A program made the position numbers and the translations under genes. Of a stretch of DNA of 64,000 nt, positions 1 through 8,910 are shown piece after piece. This DNA is from Algiphilus aromaticivorans DG1253 (GTDB lineage Bacteria; Pseudomonadota; Gammaproteobacteria; Nevskiales; Nevskiaceae): assembly GCF_000733765.1 (NCBI RefSeq), contig NZ_JPOG01000001.1, positions 3,038,001-3,102,000 on the forward strand, in the 5' to 3' direction. The first letter of the stretch is position 1. Every line of letters starts with the position of its first letter. The notes beneath the pieces were generated by a model. The model had not been told where the DNA came from. It worked only from the letters and a program-made list of their open reading frames with translations, and ran no database searches.

Positions 1-172
1 CACCCTCGATCAGGCCCTCCTCGGAGGCTTCCGTCAGGAACTCGAGAATGTCGCTGCGACTGCGCGGCCCGCCGGCAATGGACTTGCCCAGGCGACGGAA
101 CCAGCCGCCGCCGTCGGTGCGCTCGCTGCGTTCGTTGCCGTTGCCGTTGCTACTGTCAGAGTCGTCGTTCAT
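1..172 (-). CDS. corC: CorC/YbeX-family magnesium/cobalt efflux protein, N-terminal part (cut by window edge)
   Basis: Only the first ~57 codons are present; the gene runs off the left edge. The N-terminus is Asp/Ser/Asn-rich and low-complexity, followed by a segment resembling the CorC/YbeX start (WFRRLGKSIAGG, then a helix with ILEFLTEASEEGLIEG), which in this family precedes the paired CBS domains and the CorC_HlyC domain. The gene sits immediately downstream of ybeY on the same strand, the usual order phoH-ybeY-corC in gammaproteobacteria, and that context supports the call. CBS domains cannot be checked here. The ATG at 172 is the only plausible start seen. Confidence 0.72.
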   Translation of the reverse strand, partial: MNDDSDSSNGNGNERSERTDGGGWFRRLGKSIAGGPRSRSDILEFLTEASEEGLIEG

Positions 173-211
173 GCGGATGTGCCGCGGCCCCCGGCCGCGA
201 TGGAATCGCCC

Positions 212-640
212 TCAGTATGGATCAGCAAAACCGAGGCCGGCGAGGATACGGCGCTCGGCCGCCTCCATGACCCGGGCCTCGTCGTCGTCGATGTGGTCGT
301 GGCCGCGCAGATGCAGCACGCCGTGCACCACCATGTGCGCCCAGTGCGCCCGCGGGCTCTTGCCCTGCTCGGCGGCTTCGGCAGCGATGACCGGCGCGCA
401 GAGCACGATGTCGCCCAGCTCGGGCTCCTCCACCAGCGGCGAGGCCGCCGGAAAGGAAAGCACATTGGTGGGCCGGTTCTTGCCACGGAAGCGATGATTC
501 AGTGCGCGCGACTCGTCGGCGTCCACCACGCGCAGGCAGAGCGCGCCCTCGGCGCCGGCGGCGCTCGCGAAGGCGCGCAGGCTGACAGGTGCCGGAATAC
601 CGCGCGGCGGCACGCGGCGCTGCACCAGGATGGCGCTCAC
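212..640 (-). CDS. ybeY: Endoribonuclease YbeY (16S rRNA 3'-end maturation and ribosome quality control)
   Basis: A 142-residue protein, within the 140-160 residues usual for YbeY. The diagnostic zinc-binding motif HGVLHLRGHDH (H-x3-H-x5-H) lies near residue 107-117, and the conserved NVLSFP strand is present near residue 60. Family knowledge: YbeY is a single-strand-specific, metal-dependent RNase acting in 16S rRNA processing and 70S quality control in the cytoplasm. Its ATG overlaps the phoH stop by 4 bp (ATGA), so it is translationally coupled to phoH; corC follows 39 bp downstream. No anomaly seen. Confidence 0.95.
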   Translation of the reverse strand: MSAILVQRRVPPRGIPAPVSLRAFASAAGAEGALCLRVVDADESRALNHRFRGKNRPTNVLSFPAASPLVEEPELGDIVLCAPVIAAEAAEQGKSPRAHWAHMVVHGVLHLRGHDHIDDDEARVMEAAERRILAGLGFADPY

Positions 641-1689
641 TGCCCGCTGCTACCGCCATGCTCGCCGCTTTCCTCGTGCGTTTCGTAGGCCTCGACGATG
701 GCCTGCACCAGCGGGTGGCGCACGACGTCGGCGCGACCGAAGTAGGTGGTACCGATGCCCGCCACACCCTCCAGCACGCCGAGGGCATGGCGCAGCCCGG
801 ACTGCAGATGCCGCGGCAGATCGATCTGCGTGATGTCGCCCGTGACCACGGCCACCGAGGAGAAGCCAATGCGGGTCAGGAACATCTTCATCTGCTCGGG
901 CGTGGTGTTCTGCGCCTCGTCGAGGATGACGAAGGATTCGTTGAGCGTGCGCCCGCGCATGAAGGCCAGCGGCGCGATCTCGATGACCTGCTTGTCGATG
1001 AGACGCGCCACGCGCTCGAAGCCGAGCATTTCGTAGAGGGCGTCGTAGAGCGGGCGCAGATAGGGATCCACCTTCTGCGACAGATCGCCGGGCAGAAAGC
1101 CCAGCTTCTCGCCGGCCTCGACGGCCGGACGCGTCAGCACGATGCGGCGCACGCGGTCACGCTCCAGGGCGTGCACGGCGCTGGCCACGGCGAGATAGGT
1201 CTTGCCGGTGCCGGCCGGGCCGATGCCGAAGTTGACGTCGTTGGCGACGATGGCCGACAGATACTCGCGCTGCTTGGCGGTGCGCCCGCGCACGATGCCG
1301 CGGCGGGTGCGGATGACGACCTCGCTGCCCGAGGGTGCCGGCTCACCGCCGGCGTCGTCGCCGAGCGCCTCGGCGGCCTCGCCCTGGTCGTCCACCAGCG
1401 GCTCCACCGGCTCGGCGTCCAGCGCTTCGGTCAGCGCCAGATGCACATTCTCGGTGGTCAGCGTTTGCGACTCGGTCTGCTCGTAAAGCCGACGCAGCAC
1501 GTCCTCGGCGCGGGCAATGCCGTCGTCGGGGCCGAGCAGCCGGAAGCGTGAACCGCGGTTGCGGATCTCCACGCCCAGGCGCAGCTCCACCTGGCGCAGA
1601 TGTGCGTCGAAGGGGCCGTTGAGGCTGGCGAGCCGGCGCGCGTCGTCCGGCGCCAGCTCGATGTCGAGACTGCGCATGGGGGTGCTCAC
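637..1689 (-). CDS. phoH: PhoH-family ATPase (YbeZ)
   Basis: About 350 residues from the GTG at 1689, close to E. coli YbeZ. The PhoH core is clear: a Walker A motif [11 protein letters not shown], then the LPGDL segment and the Walker B-like [18 protein letters not shown], with [16 protein letters not shown] following. An N-terminal KH-like region (about residues 1-110) precedes it. I chose GTG at 1689 because it forms a GTGA overlap with the miaB stop; the ATG four codons later (1677) is an equally good alternative. A longer upstream reading frame runs inside miaB and is not needed. Family role: RNA-associated ATPase/helicase acting with YbeY in ribosome metabolism. Operon miaB-phoH-ybeY-corC. 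Confidence 0.93.
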   Translation of the reverse strand: MSTPMRSLDIELAPDDARRLASLNGPFDAHLRQVELRLGVEIRNRGSRFRLLGPDDGIARAEDVLRRLYEQTESQTLTTENVHLALTEALDAEPVEPLVDDQGEAAEALGDDAGGEPAPSGSEVVIRTRRGIVRGRTAKQREYLSAIVANDVNFGIGPAGTGKTYLAVASAVHALERDRVRRIVLTRPAVEAGEKLGFLPGDLSQKVDPYLRPLYDALYEMLGFERVARLIDKQVIEIAPLAFMRGRTLNESFVILDEAQNTTPEQMKMFLTRIGFSSVAVVTGDITQIDLPRHLQSGLRHALGVLEGVAGIGTTYFGRADVVRHPLVQAIVEAYETHEESGEHGGSSGQ

Positions 1690-3071
1690 GCGGTGGCTTC
1701 CGCCCCAGCCAGCCGGCCGCGCAGGGAATTGCTCAGCGCCTCGCTCACGGTGACGTCGACGAATTCGCCGACCAGGCGCTCGTCGCCGTCGAAATTCACC
1801 CAGCGGTTGTTCGACAGCTTGCCGGCCATCTGGCCGTTGCCGCGCCGGGAGGCGCGCTCGACCAGCACCGGATAGGTGCCACCCACCAGCCCGCGGCAAT
1901 ATTCCATGGACAACTGCTGGATGCGCGCCTGCAGGATGCTCAGGCGCTGCTTCTTGACCTCGGGCGGCACACCGTCGCGCAGGTTTGCCGCCGGCGTGCC
2001 CGGCCGCTCGCTGTAGACGAAGGAGAAGGCGCTGTCGCAGCGCACCTCCGCGATCAGGTCCATGGTCGCCTGGAAATCGGCGTCGGTCTCGCCCGGGAAG
2101 CCGACGATGAAGTCCGAGGACAGGGCGATGTCCGGACGCGCGGCGCGCAGGCGGCGAATCTTGTCGATGTAGACGTCGGCGGTGTGGTTGCGCTTCATCA
2201 GCTTGAGCACGCGGTCGGATCCGGACTGCACCGGAAGATGCAAATAGTTGGCCAGCTTCGGCTCATCGGCGAAGGCCTCGATCAGGCCATCGTCGAACTC
2301 CAGCGGGTGCGAGGTCGTGAAGCGGATGCGCTGGATGCCGTCGAGGCGGGCGACGTAGTGGATCAGCAGCGCCAGATCACAGGTGCCGCCACCGCGCATG
2401 GCGCCGCGATAGCCGTTGACGTTCTGGCCGAGCAGCGTGATCTCGCGCACGCCGGCCTCGGCGAGCTGGGCGCATTCCACCAGCACATCGTCCAGCGGCC
2501 GCGAGACCTCCTCGCCGCGTGTGTAGGGCACCACGCAGAAGCTGCAGTACTTGGAGCAGCCCTCCATGATCGAGACGAAGGCCGTGGGGCCGTCGGCGCG
2601 CGGCTCGGGCAGCGCGTCGAACTTCTCGATCTCCGGAAAGCTGACGTCGACCGCCGGCCGCCCCGTGGCGCGCGTCGTGCTGAGCAGCGCGGGCAGCCGG
2701 TGCAGGGTCTGCGGGCCGAAGACGACGTCGACCAGCTTCTCGCGCTGGGCGATGGCCTCGCCCTCCTGCGACGCCACGCAGCCGCCCACCGCCACCTGCC
2801 GGCCCGGTCGCGCGCTCTTCCACTCGCGCCAGCGGCCCAGCTCGGAGAAGACCTTCTCCTGCGCCTTCTCGCGCACCGAGCAGGTGTTGAGCAGCAGCAG
2901 ATCGGCCTCCTCGGGCTGATCCGTGCGCGTGTACCCGTCGGACGCAGCGAGCACGTCGGCCATCTTGGCCGAGTCGTACTCATTCATCTGGCACCCGAAG
3001 GTGCGGATGAAGAGCTTCGGCTTCGGGGTCTGGCTGACGGCAGCGCCGTCCGGCAACTCGGATGTGGCCAT
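1686..3071 (-). CDS. miaB: tRNA-2-methylthio-N6-isopentenyladenosine methylthiotransferase MiaB
   Basis: 461 residues from the ATG at 3071. The three domains of the methylthiotransferase family are visible in order: an N-terminal UPF0004 domain with three Cys ligands ([32 protein letters not shown]), a radical SAM domain with [17 protein letters not shown] (C-x3-C-x2-C), and a C-terminal TRAM domain ending ...NSLRGRL. Family role: adds the methylthio group at A37 of tRNAs reading UNN codons, using two 4Fe-4S clusters. The frame is open 22 codons further upstream, but that stretch lacks similarity and the MATSELP start leads straight into the conserved core. No strong Shine-Dalgarno is visible. 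First gene of the phoH operon. Confidence 0.95.
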   Translation of the reverse strand: MATSELPDGAAVSQTPKPKLFIRTFGCQMNEYDSAKMADVLAASDGYTRTDQPEEADLLLLNTCSVREKAQEKVFSELGRWREWKSARPGRQVAVGGCVASQEGEAIAQREKLVDVVFGPQTLHRLPALLSTTRATGRPAVDVSFPEIEKFDALPEPRADGPTAFVSIMEGCSKYCSFCVVPYTRGEEVSRPLDDVLVECAQLAEAGVREITLLGQNVNGYRGAMRGGGTCDLALLIHYVARLDGIQRIRFTTSHPLEFDDGLIEAFADEPKLANYLHLPVQSGSDRVLKLMKRNHTADVYIDKIRRLRAARPDIALSSDFIVGFPGETDADFQATMDLIAEVRCDSAFSFVYSERPGTPAANLRDGVPPEVKKQRLSILQARIQQLSMEYCRGLVGGTYPVLVERASRRGNGQMAGKLSNNRWVNFDGDERLVGEFVDVTVSEALSNSLRGRLAGAEATA

Positions 3072-3150
3072 GAATGCGGGCTCGCGCCCGTTACCGCAGG
3101 ATGGGCAAAAATTGTACAGCAGGCATCGGCGCGTCAACCAATCAAGCGGT

Positions 3151-3588
3151 TCATGCGATGCGCGCCAGCCAATCCTCGGTGCCCTGCTCGATCAGCGCCA
3201 GGGCCTCTTCGAAGGCCGCGCGCGGGCGACGATAGGGATCGGGCACCTCGGCCGCGTCGCGCCAGTGCAACCACAGGAAGCTGCGGCCGCGCAGCTGAGG
3301 ATGCTGGCGATGCAGCCAGTCGAGGTGGCTGCGGTCCATGGCCAGCACCAGATCGGCGCGCGACAGCACCCCGGCCGTGGCCTGCTGCGCGCGGTGTGGC
3401 GAAAGGTCGATGCCCTTCTCGTCCATCAGCTCGACGGCGGTGGCATCGGCGCCGTGACCGACCAGCGCGCCGATGCCGGCCGAGTAGACCTCGCTGAGCT
3501 TGTCGCCGGCGCGCGCGCGCAGCAGCGCCTCGCCCATCGGGCTGCGGCAGATATTGCCGGTACAGATCACGCAGACGCGCGAGAACAT
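3151..3588 (-). CDS. Low-molecular-weight protein-tyrosine phosphatase (arsenate reductase-like fold)
   Basis: 145 residues. The catalytic P-loop CTGNICRSP (C-x5-R-S) lies at residues 9-17, and the general-acid loop DPYRR is near residue 116, both diagnostic of LMW-PTPs; the length is typical. Cytoplasmic phosphotyrosine phosphatase by family; the substrate cannot be predicted and there is no exopolysaccharide locus or tyrosine kinase next to it. It lies 33 bp downstream of the oxidoreductase gene on the same strand and may be cotranscribed with it. Confidence 0.93.
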   Translation of the reverse strand: MFSRVCVICTGNICRSPMGEALLRARAGDKLSEVYSAGIGALVGHGADATAVELMDEKGIDLSPHRAQQATAGVLSRADLVLAMDRSHLDWLHRQHPQLRGRSFLWLHWRDAAEVPDPYRRPRAAFEEALALIEQGTEDWLARIA

Positions 3589-3621
3589 GCAGTTTCCTGG
3601 TTGCTTGCGCGCGGCGCGCGG

Positions 3622-4596
3622 CTACGGAAGGAGCGCGATCTTGCCGGTCACACGCCGCGCGCGCATGTCGGCCAGCGCCTTGGCGGCATCCTCCAGCGGA
3701 TAGGTCTTGGAGATATGCGGCCGCAGCTTGCCCTCGCCAAACCAGGCAAAGAGCTGCTCGAAGTTCTCGAAGTTCAGCTTCGGCTCGCGCGCGACGAACA
3801 TGCCCCAGAAGACACCGACGGCCGACGCGCCCTTGAGCAGCAGGCGGTTGGCGGCGATCTCGGGAATATCACCGGCGGCGAAGCCGATGATCAGATAGCG
3901 CCCGCCCCAGTTGATCGCCGACAGGCAGTGCTGCGCCAACTCGCCGCCGACCGGGTCGAAGATGACGTCCGCGCCCTGGCCCTTGGTGCGCTTCTTGACC
4001 TCTTCCTTGAAGCTGCCGTGGCTGTAGTTGATGGTCTCGTCGGCGCCATAGTGGCTGGCCAGGGACAGCTTGTCCTGGCTGCTGGCCGCAGCGATGACGC
4101 GCGCGCCCATCAGCTTGCCGATCTGCACCGCTGCCAGACCGACGCCGCCGCCGGCACCGAGCACGAGCAGCGTCTCGCCGGCGGCCAGCTGGCCGCGCTG
4201 GCGCAGGGCGTGGATGACCGTGCCGTAGACCAGCGGGAAGGCCGAGGCGTGCGTGAACTCCATCTCGTTCGGGATGGGCATCACCGCCTCGCCGGGCGCG
4301 ACGGCCTGATCGGCGAAGCCGCCCACCTGCACCAGCGCGGTGACGCGATCGCCAGGGCGCACATGCCGGATCTTCTCGCCCACCGAGATGACCTCGCCGG
4401 CGACTTCCGAGCCCGGCACGAAGGGCGGTTCGGCCTGCAGCTGGTACTTGCCCTCGACGATGAGGGTATCCGGGAAATTCACGCCGCAGGCGCGCACCTT
4501 GATGCAGACCTCGTTCGCCTTGGGCTCGAGGTCGGGACGCTCTTCGACGACGAGATCGTCGGGCGGGCCCAGGGATTGGCAAACGACGGCGCGCAT
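3622..4596 (-). CDS. NADPH:quinone oxidoreductase, zinc-free MDR family
   Basis: 324 residues from ATG 4596, preceded by a good Shine-Dalgarno (GGAGA, about 7 nt spacing). The quinone oxidoreductase signature is present: a GroES-like N-terminal half with ACGVNFPDTLIVEGKYQ, then the Rossmann dinucleotide motif VLGAGGGVGLAAVQIGK near residue 145, and a C-terminal half ending RRVTGKIALLP. The structural and catalytic zinc cysteines of alcohol dehydrogenases are absent, as expected for QOR proteins. NADPH-dependent enone or quinone reduction is the family role; the substrate is unknown. It is divergent from the M61 peptidase gene with 69 bp between them. Confidence 0.9.
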   Translation of the reverse strand: MRAVVCQSLGPPDDLVVEERPDLEPKANEVCIKVRACGVNFPDTLIVEGKYQLQAEPPFVPGSEVAGEVISVGEKIRHVRPGDRVTALVQVGGFADQAVAPGEAVMPIPNEMEFTHASAFPLVYGTVIHALRQRGQLAAGETLLVLGAGGGVGLAAVQIGKLMGARVIAAASSQDKLSLASHYGADETINYSHGSFKEEVKKRTKGQGADVIFDPVGGELAQHCLSAINWGGRYLIIGFAAGDIPEIAANRLLLKGASAVGVFWGMFVAREPKLNFENFEQLFAWFGEGKLRPHISKTYPLEDAAKALADMRARRVTGKIALLP

Positions 4597-4665
4597 GGGG
4601 GGTCTCCTTTTCTGGAAAGCTGTTTCGGCGCGAGTGTAGCCAAATCGGGGCGCCACGGTCCGGCA

Positions 4666-6486
4666 ATGACGGCAGCGATACAATGCGAGCCCTTTCGCGC
4701 CCGGAAACGCGCCTTGGCTTATCCGCCGCTGCACTTCCGCATCCAGCTCGCCGATCCGCAGGCGCATCGGTTGCGGCTGCAGTGCCGCATCGCGGAGCCC
4801 GATCCGCAGGGCCAGGTGCTTCGGCTGGCGAGCTGGACGCGCGGCAGTTACCTGGTGCGCGACTTCGCCCGGCACCTGATGTGGCTGCGCGCCGAAAGCC
4901 ACGGCCAGCCGGTCTGCTGGCAGCGGCTGGACAAGCGCAGCATCAGGTTGGCGCCCTGCGAGGGTCCGCTGCTGGTGGACTACGAACTGCATGCCTTCGA
5001 CCCCAGCGTGCGCAAGGCCTATCTCGACAGCGAGCGCGGCTTCATCAACGGCACCTCGGTCTTCTGGCGCGCCGAGGGCGTCGACGGACCGGTTGGCGTC
5101 ACCGTCGAGCCGCCGGCGATGGAGGACTGGCATCTCGCCACCACCATGACCGTCAAGGACACCGACAAGCGCGGATTCGGCGACTTCGAGGCCGCCGACT
5201 GGGAGGAGGTCGTCGACCACCCCTTCAGCTTCGGGCCGCTGCGTCGGGTGCGCTTCGCCGCCGACGGCATCGACCACGAGCTGGCCTTCACCGGCAGGCT
5301 ACCGCAGGAGCTCGACGAAGCGCGCCTGCGCGAGGATCTCACCCGCATCTGCGAGGCCGAGCGCGCGCTTTTCGGCGGCGAGCCCAAGCTGGCCTGTTAC
5401 CAGTTCCAGACCGCCGTCACCGCCGACAGCTACGGCGGTCTCGAGCACCGCAGCAGCTGCGCGCTGGTCTGCGCGCGCGACGACCTGCCCCGCAAGGGCG
5501 AGACCGAGCGCAGCGCGCGCTACCGGGGCTTCCTCGGGCTGTGCAGCCACGAGTACTTCCACCTGTGGAACGTCAAGCGCATCACGCCGGAGGCCTTCGC
5601 CGCTTCCGACCTCGGCACCGAGGCATATACCCGCGACCTCTGGGCCTACGAGGGTGTCACCAGCTACTACGACGACCATCTGCTGCTGCGCGCCGGCTGC
5701 ATCACGCCACAGCAGTATCTGGACGGCGTCGCGGAGACCATCACCCGCCTCAATCGCACACCGGGCCGACACCTGCAGAGCCTGGCCGAGTCCAGCTTCG
5801 AAGCCTGGACCAAGTTCTACCAGCCCGACGAGAACCTGCCCAACGCCACCGTCAGCTACTACGGTAAGGGCGCGCTCGCCGCGCTGGCCCTCGATCTGCG
5901 TCTGCGCCGCGATTCGGATGCAACGCTGGATGACGTCATGCGCCGCCTCTGGGCCGACTTCGGCGCCACGGACACGCCGGCGCCGGAGGGCGCTCTGGAG
6001 GCCGTCGCCTGCCGGCTGTCGGGGATCGAGGATCTACCCGCAGATTTCGAGCGCTGGCTACGCGGCACCGGCGAGCTACCGCTGGCCGAGCTGCTCGCCG
6101 ACTTCGGCGTCAAGCTCGAGCACGAAGTCGACCCCAAGCATCCCGAGCGCAGCGCCCGTCTCGGCCTGCGTCTGCAACCGCAGCGCAGTGAGCTAGCCGG
6201 CGTCGTCGAGGACAGCCCGGCGCAACGCGCCGGCCTCGGCGGCGGCGACGAACTCGTCGCCATCGACGGCGCCCGACTGACCGCCCACAATCTCGACGCC
6301 CGCCTCAACCGACTGCGCCCCGGCGAGACCGTCGTGCTGCACTACTTCCGCGATCACCAGCTGCGCGAAACCACCATCACGCCCGAAGAGCCCCTGGCCG
6401 ATCGCTGCCGTATGAAGCTGGACGAGGAAGCCGACAGCCCGGCGCGCGCGCGGCGCGCCGCCTGGCTAGGGGAAAGCACGGCGTGA
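4666..6486 (+). CDS. M61-family glycyl aminopeptidase-like metallopeptidase with C-terminal PDZ domain
   Basis: 606 residues from ATG 4666. The gluzincin motif HEYFHLWNVKR has its first His near residue 295, and the third zinc ligand is expected in WAYEGVTSYYDD (Glu near 329); both are hallmark M61 segments. The N-terminal half is a beta-sandwich-like domain, and the last ~110 residues form a PDZ domain (LGLRLQ..., GVVEDSPAQRAGLGGGDEL). No signal peptide is visible, so a cytoplasmic location is likely. An alternative TTG start at about 4711 would remove 15 poorly conserved residues. Its stop overlaps the plsY start (GTGA), suggesting a four-gene unit with plsY, birA and coaX. Confidence 0.9.
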   Translation: MTAAIQCEPFRARKRALAYPPLHFRIQLADPQAHRLRLQCRIAEPDPQGQVLRLASWTRGSYLVRDFARHLMWLRAESHGQPVCWQRLDKRSIRLAPCEGPLLVDYELHAFDPSVRKAYLDSERGFINGTSVFWRAEGVDGPVGVTVEPPAMEDWHLATTMTVKDTDKRGFGDFEAADWEEVVDHPFSFGPLRRVRFAADGIDHELAFTGRLPQELDEARLREDLTRICEAERALFGGEPKLACYQFQTAVTADSYGGLEHRSSCALVCARDDLPRKGETERSARYRGFLGLCSHEYFHLWNVKRITPEAFAASDLGTEAYTRDLWAYEGVTSYYDDHLLLRAGCITPQQYLDGVAETITRLNRTPGRHLQSLAESSFEAWTKFYQPDENLPNATVSYYGKGALAALALDLRLRRDSDATLDDVMRRLWADFGATDTPAPEGALEAVACRLSGIEDLPADFERWLRGTGELPLAELLADFGVKLEHEVDPKHPERSARLGLRLQPQRSELAGVVEDSPAQRAGLGGGDELVAIDGARLTAHNLDARLNRLRPGETVVLHYFRDHQLRETTITPEEPLADRCRMKLDEEADSPARARRAAWLGESTA

Positions 6487-7136
6487 ACCCGACGCTGGCC
6501 ATCCTGCTCACCGTCGCCGGCGGCTATCTGCTGGGCACCGTACTGGGTGGCGCCATCATGGCGCGCCTGCGCGGCGTCGACCTGCGCGCCAGCGGCTCCG
6601 GCAATGTCGGCGCCACCAACGCGCTGCGCGCCGGCGGCGCGCGCATGGCCGTCCCGGTGCTCGTCATCGACATCGGCAAGGGTATTGTCGCGGTAACGCT
6701 GCTGCCCTGGCTTCTGGGCGCCTACGCCGAGCCTCGCCAGCTCGCCTACATCGCCGGCGTCGCCGCCGCACTCGGCCACTGCTACCCGGTCTGGACCGGC
6801 TTCACCGGCGGCAAGGGCGTGGCCACGCTGGCCGGCGTCTTCGCCGTACTGCTGCCGGCAGCCACGCTGGCCATTCTCATCGTCTTCCTGCTCTGCGTGC
6901 TGACCACCGGCTACGTCGGCGCCGCCAGCATTCTGGGCGCGCTCACGGCCGTGGCCTGGGTGCTGCTGGCGCCCCTCGGCCCGCTGCCGCCGGGCACCGC
7001 GGCATTCGTCATGGCCATGGCCGCACTGGTGGTCTTCAAGCATCGCGACAACCTCCAGCGCCTTGCCGAAGGCACCGAAGTGCGCATGGACAAGCTGGCA
7101 GTGCTGCGGCGATGGTGGCTCGGCAGCAGGCGCTGA
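6483..7136 (+). CDS. plsY: Acyl-phosphate:glycerol-3-phosphate acyltransferase PlsY
   Basis: 217 residues. The PlsY signature loops are visible: GSGNVGATNALR near residue 38, a GHCYPVWTGFTGGKGVAT segment near 100, and a third conserved cytoplasmic loop ending FKHRDNLQRL. Five or so hydrophobic segments agree with the inner-membrane topology of the family. It transfers acyl from acyl-phosphate to glycerol-3-phosphate, the first acylation in phospholipid synthesis. The GTG start overlaps the stop of the M61 gene. The 3' end overlaps the birA start by 25 bp. Confidence 0.95.
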   Translation: MNPTLAILLTVAGGYLLGTVLGGAIMARLRGVDLRASGSGNVGATNALRAGGARMAVPVLVIDIGKGIVAVTLLPWLLGAYAEPRQLAYIAGVAAALGHCYPVWTGFTGGKGVATLAGVFAVLLPAATLAILIVFLLCVLTTGYVGAASILGALTAVAWVLLAPLGPLPPGTAAFVMAMAALVVFKHRDNLQRLAEGTEVRMDKLAVLRRWWLGSRR

Positions 7137-8080
7137 GGCCGCTGCTCGCCGCCCTGGCCGACGGCCAGTGGCATTCCGGCGAGCAGCTGGCGGCCGAGGC
7201 CGGCTGCTCGCGCGCGGCGCTGGCCAAGCGTGTGGCGCATCTGCGCGATGACTATCGACTCGACATCGCCGCCACCGCCGGGCGCGGCTATCGGCTGGAG
7301 CAGCCCCTCGATCTGCTCGAGGCCGACGCCATCCGCGCCGCCGTCGGCCCGCAGGCCGGACGCGTCACGGTGCTCGACAGCGTTGACTCGACCAACCGCT
7401 GGCTGCTCGATGCGCCGGCGGCCGAGGACCCCCAGCTCTGCACGGCCGAGATGCAGAGCGCCGGCCGCGGTCGGCGCGGACGCGCCTGGGCATCGCCCTT
7501 CGGCCAGAGTCTGTATCTCTCGGTGTCCTACGGCTTCGCACACACCGCCGCCGCGCTGGGCGCGCTGCCGCTGGCCATGGGGGTCACGGCCGGCGGTGTG
7601 CTGGAAGCCTTCGGCGCACCGCAGATCGGCCTGAAGTGGCCCAACGACCTGGTCCACGACGGCGCCAAGCTCGGCGGCCTGCTCTGCGAAGCGCGCGGCG
7701 AGATGGGCGGCAACTTCCGCGTCGTGGTCGGGCTGGGCGTGAATGTGCGCCATCACCCGGCGCTGGACGGTCTCGACCAGCCTGCCACCAGCCTCGAGCG
7801 CCTGGGCGCGACGGTGTCGCGCAGTGCGCTGGCCGGAACGCTGGGCGCGGCACTGCTGGCCGCCTGCGAGCGTTTCGCCGCGCAGGGCTTGGCCGCCTTC
7901 GCCGAGGATTTCGCCGCGCGCGACGCGCTGCGCGACCGCAGCGTGACGGTGCAGGAAGCCACGGCCTGGCAGGGCATCGCCCGCGGCGTCGATGCTGCCG
8001 GCGCGCTGCAGGTGCAGACGGCCGACGGCGGGCTGCGCGCCGTGCACGCCGGCGACGTCTCTGTGCGCGCAGCGTCATGA
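7112..8080 (+). CDS. birA: Bifunctional biotin operon repressor / biotin-[acetyl-CoA carboxylase] ligase BirA
   Basis: 322 residues. An N-terminal winged helix (about 1-65: DGQWHSGEQLAAEAGCSRAALAKRV) precedes the catalytic domain with the biotinyl-5'-AMP loop GRGRRGRAWASPFG near residue 115, KWPNDL near 176 and a C-terminal SH3-like domain. The presence of the HTH argues for a repressor-ligase rather than a ligase only. Starts inside the plsY 3' end and overlaps coaX by 4 bp. A second, HTH-less ligase homologue exists at 33.4-34.1 kb. No bio genes are in the window. Confidence 0.94.
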   Translation: MVARQQALRPLLAALADGQWHSGEQLAAEAGCSRAALAKRVAHLRDDYRLDIAATAGRGYRLEQPLDLLEADAIRAAVGPQAGRVTVLDSVDSTNRWLLDAPAAEDPQLCTAEMQSAGRGRRGRAWASPFGQSLYLSVSYGFAHTAAALGALPLAMGVTAGGVLEAFGAPQIGLKWPNDLVHDGAKLGGLLCEARGEMGGNFRVVVGLGVNVRHHPALDGLDQPATSLERLGATVSRSALAGTLGAALLAACERFAAQGLAAFAEDFAARDALRDRSVTVQEATAWQGIARGVDAAGALQVQTADGGLRAVHAGDVSVRAAS

Positions 8081-8790
8081 GCACGATCTGCATCGACATC
8101 GGCAACACGCGGCTGAAGTGGCGCGCCGCGGACTCCGGAAGCGTCGAATCGGCGATGCACGACGGCGAGCCGGCGACGCTGCTGCGCGAACTGGATGCGC
8201 TGCACGATCGTCCCGTGCGCATCAGCCAGAACCACGGCACCGAGGCCGAGCCGGCGCTGCGCGCTGCCGCCGAGGCCGCCGGCGCCCGCGACATCGTCTT
8301 CGCACGCACCGAAGCCGAGCGCGACGGCCTGCGCATTGCCTACGACGATCCGGCGCGGCTCGGCGTGGACCGCTTCCTGGCCATGCTGGCGCTATGGCGC
8401 GAGCGGCGCGCCGGCTTCCTCGTCGCCGGCGCCGGCACCGCGCTGACGCTGGATATCGTCGACGACAGCGGCCGGCATGTCGGCGGCTACATCGCACCGG
8501 GGCTGCACAGCATGCGCACGGCCGTGCTCGATCGCACGCGTTTCCCCCACGCCTTCGATGCACCGGCCGTGGACGCCCCCGGCACCAGCACCGAGGGCTG
8601 CGTTGCCGAGGCCGCGCTGGCCACAGCCCTCGGCCTGCTGGAGCGCGGCCAGCACCGCTTCGGCCTGCCCGGCTACATCGGCGGCGGCGACGCCGCCACG
8701 CTGATGGCGCATCTGGCGCCGGAGCACTGGACGCTGCGCGAGCATCTGGTGCTCGACGCGTTGGCGCAGGAGGTCGGCCCGCTGGCCTGA
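8077..8790 (+). CDS. coaX: Type III pantothenate kinase CoaX
   Basis: 237 residues. ASKHA-fold motifs are visible: the phosphate-1 loop IDIGNTRLKWR near residue 5, the DPARLGVDRFLAML segment near 90 that carries the conserved GxDR, and VAGAGTALTLDIVD near 115 followed by GGYIAPGL. Catalyses ATP-dependent phosphorylation of pantothenate, the first step of CoA synthesis. The birA-coaX order with an ATGA overlap is common in gammaproteobacteria. A SPOR-domain gene often follows elsewhere; here it is absent and a convergent gene comes next. Confidence 0.94.
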   Translation: MSTICIDIGNTRLKWRAADSGSVESAMHDGEPATLLRELDALHDRPVRISQNHGTEAEPALRAAAEAAGARDIVFARTEAERDGLRIAYDDPARLGVDRFLAMLALWRERRAGFLVAGAGTALTLDIVDDSGRHVGGYIAPGLHSMRTAVLDRTRFPHAFDAPAVDAPGTSTEGCVAEAALATALGLLERGQHRFGLPGYIGGGDAATLMAHLAPEHWTLREHLVLDALAQEVGPLA

Positions 8791-8910
8791 CGCGCGCCGC
8801 GGCAGCGCCGCCGAATACTCCGGCGGCCAGTGCAGACGAGGGGCGCCTGCGCGACGACGGCCGGCGCTATGAGCGGGCCTGATCCGTTACCGCGAGCCGC
8901 GGCGCCTCTT

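Noticed and set aside
2184-3497. Long plus-strand open frame opposite miaB and the phosphatase gene
   Set aside because: It is antisense to well-supported genes, His/Arg/Leu-rich with no family; an artefact of high GC. Similar long antisense frames opposite fdhA, the TPR gene and czcA were rejected for the same reason.
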